Positions 1 to 5,533 of a DNA stretch of 6,761 bases are shown piece after piece. This DNA is from Verrucomicrobiales bacterium. GTDB lineage: Bacteria > Verrucomicrobiota > Verrucomicrobiia > Limisphaerales > SXQI01. Position 1 is the stretch's first letter. Each line of letters begins with the position of its first letter. Position numbers and translations under genes: made by a program. The stretch spans positions 1 to 6,761 of the forward strand of contig JAQGOX010000531.1 of assembly GCA_028293365.1 (NCBI GenBank). Direction: 5' to 3'. The notes below the pieces were generated by a model that ran no database searches, had not been told where the DNA came from, and worked only from the letters and a program-made list of their open reading frames with translations.

Positions 1-2
1 CG

Positions 3-152
3 CATAGCATCAATGCCATTACGTAGCCAAAAATCCTGAAGAGCGTCGCCTACGATACAGGCTGCATTGCAAAGTGGCAAATCGACGGCCATGGCAGCCG
101 CTCCGCAATCATACCAGAGGACCGCCGCCAGGGATTCGACTATTGGAAAGTT
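3..152 (+). pseudogene. Upstream in-frame part of the sulfatase, interrupted by a TAG stop
   Basis: Read in the same frame as the sulfatase at 153-1121, this stretch matches the part of a sulfatase that precedes the C-terminal half. It has a helix (residues around AIT, stop, PKILKSV), then YDTG, then AKWQIDGHG, which corresponds to the family's GKWHLDGHG, then RRQGFDYWK, which runs on without a break. An in-frame TAG lies at 24-26, at a position where relatives normally have a hydrophobic residue; one base change from TTG would produce it. No ATG exists in this frame between the stop and 153. The catalytic Cys motif (CxPSR) would lie upstream of the window, so it cannot be checked. The likeliest reading is a nonsense-mutated gene. 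A sequencing error is the main alternative. Seen: the frame, the stop and the motifs. Inferred: loss of function. Confidence 0.6.
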
Positions 153-1121
153 TTGGAGTGCACGCACGATTACAACAACTCCTTCTATTACGCCGATACG
201 CCTGAGAAGTTGAAATGGAACGGCTACGACGCACTCGCTCAAACCCGTGACGCGCAGAATTATCTTCGCGTTCACGCGAAAACCAAACGACCTTTCTTGC
301 TTTGGCTTGCCTGGGGACCGCCCCACAATCCATACGAAACGTCACCGGCTAGATATCGGTCCATGTACGCGCCTGAAAGCATTCAACTTCGCCCGAACGT
401 CCCCGATTCAGACCGGGCCGCCGCTCGCAAGGATCTCGCCGGCTACTATGCCCATTGCACCGCGTTGGATGATTGTTTCGGCGATTTGGTTCGGACGCTC
501 GAAGAGACCGGCCTCGCCACAAACACAATCGTTGTTTTCACATCGGACCACGGCGATATGCTTTGGTCACAGGATCAACAGCGCAAACAAAGGCCGTGGG
601 AGGAGTCCGCGCGCGTGCCGATGCTCTTTCGACTGCCACCGGAATTTGGGATCCATCCGCAGCATTCGGCAGCAACCATCAACTCGGAAGATGTCATGCC
701 GACCTTGTTAAGGCTATGCGATCTGCCAGTGCCGAACTCAGTCGAAGGCTTCGATTTCACTACTACAATGCGGCGTGGTGTCGATCCTTCCGGCGGCGCA
801 ACAGTCATTCGCTGCATTGCACCTTTTGGTGAATTCGTTCGACGCCGTGGCGGCCGCGAATATCGCGCGCTCCGCACGGCGACGCACACCTTCGTTCGGG
901 ATCTTAACGCTCCGTGGCTCCTCTACGATAACCAGGCCGACCCATATCAATTGAACAATCTCATCGGAAAACCCGGCAGTGCGATTCTCCAGGCGAAACT
1001 CGACGCGATCTTGAGAAAGAAACTGATCGAACAACATGATGAGTTTCGTCCCGGTCCCGAATACGTCGCGAAATGGCGCTACAAAGTGGATGAGACCGAA
1101 ACGGCGGTTTATCAGCCGTGA
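153..1121 (+). CDS. Sulfatase family protein (alkaline phosphatase superfamily), C-terminal part
   Basis: Sulfatases hydrolyse sulfate esters, usually on polysaccharides, in the periplasm or outside the cell, using a formylglycine made from Cys or Ser. This open stretch encodes the family's middle and C-terminal parts. Evidence includes the THDYNNSFYY segment, WGPPHNPY, and the metal-site motif TSDHGD with Asp at 546-548 and His at 549-551. Next comes the KQRPWEES segment, whose Lys at 585-587 matches the active-site lysine, and then the C-terminal LLYDNQADPYQLNNL motif. The TTG at 153 is only the first possible start after the upstream stop. Homology continues upstream to position 3, so 153 is unlikely to be the true start. 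N-terminal signal peptide and catalytic Cys are outside the window. The product is clear at family level; its substrate cannot be told. The Dabb gene follows 40 bases later and may be co-transcribed. Confidence 0.8.
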   Translation: MECTHDYNNSFYYADTPEKLKWNGYDALAQTRDAQNYLRVHAKTKRPFLLWLAWGPPHNPYETSPARYRSMYAPESIQLRPNVPDSDRAAARKDLAGYYAHCTALDDCFGDLVRTLEETGLATNTIVVFTSDHGDMLWSQDQQRKQRPWEESARVPMLFRLPPEFGIHPQHSAATINSEDVMPTLLRLCDLPVPNSVEGFDFTTTMRRGVDPSGGATVIRCIAPFGEFVRRRGGREYRALRTATHTFVRDLNAPWLLYDNQADPYQLNNLIGKPGSAILQAKLDAILRKKLIEQHDEFRPGPEYVAKWRYKVDETETAVYQP

Positions 1122-1161
1122 CCTTGCAATCAAACGACACTCCCTTTACGATCCGGAACCT

Positions 1162-1560
1162 ATGAAATTCCTTATCCTTTCCCTCGCAATTACGGCTGCT
1201 TCCTGCCTGTTGATGGCTGTGCAGGCGGCGGATCAGCCTAAAAAAGAAGGCTCGGGCGTCTTGAGACATATGGTTGGTTTCAAATTCAAGTCTACTGCAA
1301 CCGAGGCAGAGATCAAAAACATCGAAACTGAATTCGCAGCCCTGAAAAAGAAAATCCCTCAGATTGTCGGCTACGAATGGGGTATCAATAACAGTCCGGA
1401 AGGATTGAACAAGGGTTGCACCCATGGGTTCCTGGTTACTTTTAAGAGCGAAAAAGACCGGGACGCCTACCTCGTTCATCCTGATCACAAAGCCTTCGGC
1501 GCATTGGTTCGCCCTCTGTTGGACGATGTGTTCGTGCTCGATTTCTGGAGCCGGAATTAG
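1162..1560 (+). CDS. Exported Dabb (stress-responsive alpha/beta barrel) domain protein
   Basis: This encodes 132 residues. Residues 1-22 form a signal peptide: a Lys at position 2, a hydrophobic core, then VQA before ADQ, a good signal peptidase I site. Cys15 lies inside the core without a proper lipobox, so a lipoprotein is unlikely. Residues about 33-130 are a Dabb domain (dimeric alpha/beta barrel), recognised by LRHMVGFKFK at the start (His36), a central KIPQIVGYEWG strand, the YLVHPDHKAF motif (residues 103-112) and a closing VFVLDFW strand. Dabb proteins are small ferredoxin-like-fold dimers. A few are enzymes and most exported bacterial ones have no known function. An upstream ATG at 1036 in the same frame is unlikely because it would bury the signal peptide and overlap the sulfatase. 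A weak GGA lies shortly before the chosen ATG. It follows the sulfatase by 40 bases. Confidence 0.85.
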   Translation: MKFLILSLAITAASCLLMAVQAADQPKKEGSGVLRHMVGFKFKSTATEAEIKNIETEFAALKKKIPQIVGYEWGINNSPEGLNKGCTHGFLVTFKSEKDRDAYLVHPDHKAFGALVRPLLDDVFVLDFWSRN

Positions 1561-1674
1561 CCCGGAACGACGATGCGCACTGGTTCCACCGATTCGATAA
1601 ATCGAACTGCGCCGATGTTTGATAGCTGTATGAGCTCGGTTGCAAATTAAAACAAACCTACCAATAGTAACTCA
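1561..1674. other. Intergenic gap before glgB
   Basis: This is the largest gene gap preceding a full-length gene in the window, so it is the likeliest place for a promoter of glgB. A TTGATA resembling a -35 box lies at 1619-1624, but what follows at the right spacing is only a poor AT-rich -10 (around AAATTA, from 1644). No Shine-Dalgarno sequence precedes the glgB ATG. No terminator hairpin with a T tract follows the Dabb gene. I do not call a promoter. Confidence 0.35.
1593..1606. repeat. Small perfect inverted repeat upstream of glgB
   Basis: TTCGAT at 1593-1598 and its reverse complement ATCGAA at 1601-1606 are separated by AA. The dyad is perfect over 6 bp per arm. It lies 68 bases before the glgB start and 32 bases after the Dabb stop. 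The two-base spacing suits a protein-binding dyad better than an RNA hairpin. A chance origin is quite possible at this length. Confidence 0.3.
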
Positions 1675-3870
1675 ATGCTTCTGACACGCGAGGAGTTGGA
1701 TAGTCTCATCAACCTGAAACATCGGTCTCCGCACGAGTTGCTGGGAATGCATCCGCTCGGGAATGGCTCGGGCATTGTCGCGCGAGCGCTGATTCCGGAT
1801 GCGCAGAAGGTTTCGCTTTCGCCCACTCATGAAAAAGCGAAACCCGCTTTTGACCTGGAGCGGATTGACGGAACCGATCTGTTCGAAGGGGTTTCGAAGA
1901 AAGCAAAGGAAGTTTACGCCTACGATTTAACGATTACTTCGAAGGAGGGATCGAAACGGCATACGCGCGATGCCTATTCTTTTCTTCCTACGCTTGGTGA
2001 GACAGATCTGTTTCTGTTTGGCCAGGGCAATGAACTGCGGATTTACGACAAGCTGGGATCGCATTTGCGTGTCATCGACGGCGTCTCTGGCACAAGCTTC
2101 GCGGTGTGGGCGCCGAATGCTCAGCGGGTCAGCGTGGTGGGGAGTTTTAACGGTTGGGATGGACGGGCCAATCCGATGCGATTGCTCGGCGTCTCTGGAG
2201 TCTGGGAATTATTCATTCCAGGGGTGGGCGAGGGGACCCTCTACAAATACGAAATTCGCGACACCCACGGCGCTATCGTATTGAAGACCGATCCGTTCGC
2301 CACATTTTCCGAACCCCCTCCCAAGCAGGCCTCGATCGTTTGGGACGTCGAGAAGTTTCAGTGGAACGATGCCTCCTGGATGGAAGCACGGGCCAAAGTT
2401 GATTGGCTTCGCGAGCCGGTTAGCGTTTATGAAGTCCACTTGGGATCCTGGCGCAAAACCGGTATCGCAGAATCTCTGGGCTACCGCGAAGCGGCCACGG
2501 AACTCGTGCAGTACGTGAAGGAAATGGGCTTCACACATGTTGAGTTTATGCCGCTATCCGAGCACGCATACTACCCTTCATGGGGTTATCAGATTACCGG
2601 CTTTTACGCACCGACTTCACGGTACGGAACGCCCGAGGATTTGCAATTCATGGTGGACGCTTTCCATAACGCCGGAATCGGCGTGATTGTCGATTGGGTT
2701 CCCGCGCATTTTCCGAGGGACGAATGGGCGCTCGCAAAATTTGACGGTACCGCCCTGTTTGAGCACGAAGACCCGCGCAAAGGCTCTCATCAGGACTGGG
2801 GAACTCTTATATTCAACTATGGCCGCCACGAAGTGCGGAACTTTCTGACCGCGAACGCGCTCTTCTGGTGCAAGCGTTATCACATTGACGGACTACGCGT
2901 CGACGCCGTCGCCTCAATGCTCTATCTCGATTATTCCCGCAAGGAAGGCGAATGGATTCCGAACCAGTTTGGCGGCCGCGAAAATCTCGAAGCGGTCGAA
3001 TTCCTCCGCTCGTTCAACCACCTCGTGCACACCGAATGTCCCGGTGTCATCACCGTGGCCGAAGAATCCACAGCCTGGCCGCTCGTGACGCGCCCTCCTT
3101 ATCTGGGTGGTCTTGGATTTTCCATCAAATGGAACATGGGCTGGATGCACGACACGCTGAACTATTTCGGCCGCGATTCGATCTACCGCAAGTATCATCA
3201 GAATGATCTCACGTTCGCGATGCTCTATCATCACAACGAGAATTTCATGCTCCCGCTCTCGCATGATGAAGTTGTGCATGGCAAAGGCTCATTACTTCGC
3301 CGCATGCCCGGTGATGACTGGCAACGGTTTGCTAACCTCCGAACTCTGTTAGCCTATCAATGGCTCTTTCCCGGCAAGAAGTTACTCTTCATGGGATGCG
3401 AACTCGCTCAGAGCGGTGAGTGGAATGCAAATGGAAGTGTCGATTGGTGGCTTTTAGGCGCCGGCCCATATCATGTCGGTATCCAGAAACTGGTCAGGGA
3501 CCTGAATGCGTTCTATCAGCAGGAAAAGGCCCTCTGGCACGCAGATTACGATAACGCAGGCTTCTTCTGGATTGATTGTACTGACGCCGATAGCGCGGTG
3601 TTCTCATTCGTCCGGCAAACCGCGGACGCGTCGAGCCAGGTGGTGGTGGTTATGAACCTGACACCGGTTTTTCGAGCAGGGTATAGAATCGGATTTCCGC
3701 AGGGAGGCTTCTGGCGTGAAGCTGTGAATACCGATGCCGAATTTTATGGCGGAAGTAACCAGGGAAACCTCGGCGGTATCAATACTGAGCCATTTCCGAT
3801 GCACAATCAGGGATTTTCGGCAGCAGTCACGTTGCCGCCACAGTCCGTAATCGTTTTTAAGCGAACTTGA
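1675..3870 (+). CDS. glgB: 1,4-alpha-glucan branching enzyme (GH13)
   Basis: GlgB cuts alpha-1,4-glucan chains and rejoins them as alpha-1,6 branches during cytoplasmic glycogen synthesis. The protein has 731 residues, almost the 728 of E. coli GlgB, and aligns with it from end to end. The order is an N-terminal beta-sandwich domain (about 1-110, with HELLGMHPL), a CBM48 domain (about 135-225, with VWAPNAQRVSVVGSFNGW from residue 144), the GH13 barrel (about 250-620) and a C-terminal beta domain. GH13 region I is DWVPAHF (340-346). Region II is GLRVDAVAS, with nucleophile Asp410 and Arg408. Region III is AEES, with acid/base Glu463. Region IV is LSHDEVVHGK, with His530 and Asp531. These sit five residues later than E. 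coli D405, E458 and D526. The ATG fits the family's length although no Shine-Dalgarno sequence precedes it. No other glycogen gene is in view. Confidence 0.97.
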   Translation: MLLTREELDSLINLKHRSPHELLGMHPLGNGSGIVARALIPDAQKVSLSPTHEKAKPAFDLERIDGTDLFEGVSKKAKEVYAYDLTITSKEGSKRHTRDAYSFLPTLGETDLFLFGQGNELRIYDKLGSHLRVIDGVSGTSFAVWAPNAQRVSVVGSFNGWDGRANPMRLLGVSGVWELFIPGVGEGTLYKYEIRDTHGAIVLKTDPFATFSEPPPKQASIVWDVEKFQWNDASWMEARAKVDWLREPVSVYEVHLGSWRKTGIAESLGYREAATELVQYVKEMGFTHVEFMPLSEHAYYPSWGYQITGFYAPTSRYGTPEDLQFMVDAFHNAGIGVIVDWVPAHFPRDEWALAKFDGTALFEHEDPRKGSHQDWGTLIFNYGRHEVRNFLTANALFWCKRYHIDGLRVDAVASMLYLDYSRKEGEWIPNQFGGRENLEAVEFLRSFNHLVHTECPGVITVAEESTAWPLVTRPPYLGGLGFSIKWNMGWMHDTLNYFGRDSIYRKYHQNDLTFAMLYHHNENFMLPLSHDEVVHGKGSLLRRMPGDDWQRFANLRTLLAYQWLFPGKKLLFMGCELAQSGEWNANGSVDWWLLGAGPYHVGIQKLVRDLNAFYQQEKALWHADYDNAGFFWIDCTDADSAVFSFVRQTADASSQVVVVMNLTPVFRAGYRIGFPQGGFWREAVNTDAEFYGGSNQGNLGGINTEPFPMHNQGFSAAVTLPPQSVIVFKRT

Positions 3871-3882
3871 TTTTGGTTCGGC

Positions 3883-3901
3883 TTGCGGTCCCGCGGTTTT
3901 T
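3883..3901 (+). terminator. Weak intrinsic terminator candidate after glgB
   Basis: GCG at 3885-3887 pairs with CGC at 3892-3894 around a GTCC loop, and two G-U pairs can extend the stem. GG and five T (3897-3901) follow. The stem is short, and the T tract ends only five bases before the next ATG. It could be a weak or partial terminator between glgB and the ClpX-like gene, or simply chance. With only 36 bases between the genes, read-through is plausible. Confidence 0.2.
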
Positions 3902-3906
3902 AACGG

Positions 3907-5478
3907 ATGGTCCCAAACATGAGCGATTTAAGTTCCGGGCCCCCCAGTCCCGAGGAGTTCCAGAAGCACATCACGGAATTCATGCGCCAGCATTTTCCGA
4001 ATGTTGCCTCACCCTTCGCACCCAAGCCCGAAGTGGATTCGACTCCGAAAAGTCCAACAGAAAAAAAAGACCCCGGCCAATTCGAATTCGATAAAAAGCC
4101 CAGAGATATCAAAGAATATCTCGACCGCTTTGTGATTCGGCAGGATGAGGCGAAAAAGGTGCTCGGGGTCGCGATGTGCGATCACTACCATCAGGTCCGC
4201 CTCGCGCGTGAAGGGAAAGAGCAGCCGAATTACACAAAACAAAACATCATTCTGATCGGACCTACCGGCGTCGGTAAGACCTATCTGATCCGAAGTGTTG
4301 CCGACCTCATCGGCGTTCCGTTCGTCAAAGGAGACGCTACCAAGTTTTCCGAAACCGGCTATGTCGGCGGCGATGTCGAAGATCTCGTGCGTGAGCTAGT
4401 GCGAAAGGCCGATGGAGACATCCATCGCGCGCAATACGGGATCATTTATATCGATGAAATCGATAAGCTCGCCTCCGCGTCAGATAGCCGCGGTCGCGAT
4501 GTGAGTGGGCGAGGTGTGCAAACAAACCTGCTCAAATTGATGGAAGAGACGGAAGTGCCTGCTCGCTCGCAGAATGATTTGGCCGGGCAGATGCAGGCGA
4601 TGTTCGATTTGCAACGCGGCCGCAAAGGTGGAAATACCATCAACACAAAGCATATCCTCTTTATTGTCAGTGGTGCCTTCGACGGTTTGGAAAAAGTAGT
4701 GAAACGCCGCTCGCGCGAAGCGGCCATCGGCTTTACTCATCGGGCAGATGATGGCAAAGAAGGCGCCGCGCTCGACGCAGTTCAAACGCGGGATTTTATC
4801 GAGTTTGGATTTGAACCGGAGTTCATCGGCCGCCTGCCGGTCAGGGTCGTTTGCCATCCGCTTTCGGTCGACGATCTGTTTCAGGTTCTGAAATCATCCG
4901 AAGGCAGCATCATTCATCAGTATGAACAGACCCTCGGCGCCTATGGCATTGAAGCCATGTTCGAAGAGGACGCCCTTCGCCGGATCGCGGAACTGGCCTT
5001 TGAAGAACAAACTGGCGCGCGTGGACTCATGACCGTTTGTGAACGGGTGTTGCGCGACTTCAAATATGAGTTGCCTTCGACGGCAGTGAAACGTTTTGTT
5101 GTGACGCGCGCACTCGTGGACAATCCACAGGCTGAATTGAAGAAGCTATTGCAGGAACATGAGCGCGAAGAGCGAACCGTTTTGCGCCAACTCGTCCATG
5201 ATTACGGAAACAAGTTTGAAGAGCTTCACGGCCTGCGCCTGCGATTCAGCGAAACCGCAGCCGATCTAATCGCGGTTGAAGCGCTCGCGGCGCAAAAGCC
5301 AGTTCGCGAATATTGCGCCGTAAAGTTCAAAGATTTTCAATTCGGCCTCAAATTAATCAATCAAAACAATGGGCAGACGGAGTTTATAATCGATGATGCC
5401 GTGGTTGGCACGCCCGACAATTCTCTGAGCAACTGGGTGGTGGCAAGTTATCGTAATAAGGCGGAGGCATCAGGTTAA
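3907..5478 (+). CDS. ClpX-like AAA+ unfoldase ATPase, no zinc finger, with C-terminal extension
   Basis: ClpX forms ATP-driven hexamers that unfold proteins and feed them to ClpP. The 523-residue product keeps the ClpX core: Walker A GPTGVGKT (118-125), pore-1 loop GYVG (151-154), Walker B IIYIDEIDK (179-187), a ClpP-docking IGF loop (274-276), arginine finger in PEFIGRLPV (Arg309) and sensor 2 in GARGL (Arg372). The N-terminal ~80 residues contain no cysteine, so the Cys4 zinc-binding domain that recruits substrates and adaptors in true ClpX is missing. The pore-2 segment (about 216-242) is longer than in E. coli ClpX and has RKG in place of RKH. E. coli ClpX ends soon after its small domain. 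Here about 120 more residues follow, with a charged helical linker (about 407-440) and a domain resembling the preceding small domain. The start may be the ATG at 3907 or the one at 3919; neither has a good ribosome site. It is probably a specialised ClpX paralogue rather than the housekeeping clpX, since neither clpP nor tig is adjacent. Confidence 0.88.
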   Translation: MVPNMSDLSSGPPSPEEFQKHITEFMRQHFPNVASPFAPKPEVDSTPKSPTEKKDPGQFEFDKKPRDIKEYLDRFVIRQDEAKKVLGVAMCDHYHQVRLAREGKEQPNYTKQNIILIGPTGVGKTYLIRSVADLIGVPFVKGDATKFSETGYVGGDVEDLVRELVRKADGDIHRAQYGIIYIDEIDKLASASDSRGRDVSGRGVQTNLLKLMEETEVPARSQNDLAGQMQAMFDLQRGRKGGNTINTKHILFIVSGAFDGLEKVVKRRSREAAIGFTHRADDGKEGAALDAVQTRDFIEFGFEPEFIGRLPVRVVCHPLSVDDLFQVLKSSEGSIIHQYEQTLGAYGIEAMFEEDALRRIAELAFEEQTGARGLMTVCERVLRDFKYELPSTAVKRFVVTRALVDNPQAELKKLLQEHEREERTVLRQLVHDYGNKFEELHGLRLRFSETAADLIAVEALAAQKPVREYCAVKFKDFQFGLKLINQNNGQTEFIIDDAVVGTPDNSLSNWVVASYRNKAEASG

Positions 5479-5526
5479 CGGGCGGCCATTCGGTTTTCTT
5501 TGACGACAGGATTGCAACCGTTAGCC
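5473..5526. repeat. 9-bp inverted repeat spanning the gap after the ClpX-like gene
   Basis: GGTTAACGG at 5473-5481 can pair with CCGTTAGCC at 5518-5526 as a nine-base stem, eight Watson-Crick pairs and one G-U, enclosing 36 bases. The left arm contains the ClpX-like gene's stop codon, and the right arm ends seven bases before the next ATG. No T tract follows, so it is not a classical terminator. It could be an RNA structure near the translation start or a protein-binding dyad. Chance cannot be excluded. Confidence 0.25.
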
Positions 5527-5533
5527 TGCGAGG

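Noticed and set aside
1036..1161. An N-terminal extension of the Dabb gene from an upstream ATG
   Set aside because: It would overlap the sulfatase by 86 bases and put 42 charged, unconserved residues in front of a clear signal peptide at 1162.
961..1488. A 175-codon minus-strand open frame across the sulfatase and Dabb genes
   Set aside because: Both plus-strand genes have clear family motifs throughout the overlap, and the minus-strand product has none.
2914..3279. A 121-codon minus-strand open frame inside glgB
   Set aside because: It lies opposite the catalytic core of a highly conserved gene and its translation is rich in His, Arg and Glu with no recognisable domain. It is a shadow of the coding strand.
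5500..5528. TTGACG as a sigma-70 -35 box before the OpuAC-PAS gene
   Set aside because: No acceptable -10 hexamer lies 16-18 bases downstream; the best match is GTTAGC at the wrong spacing.
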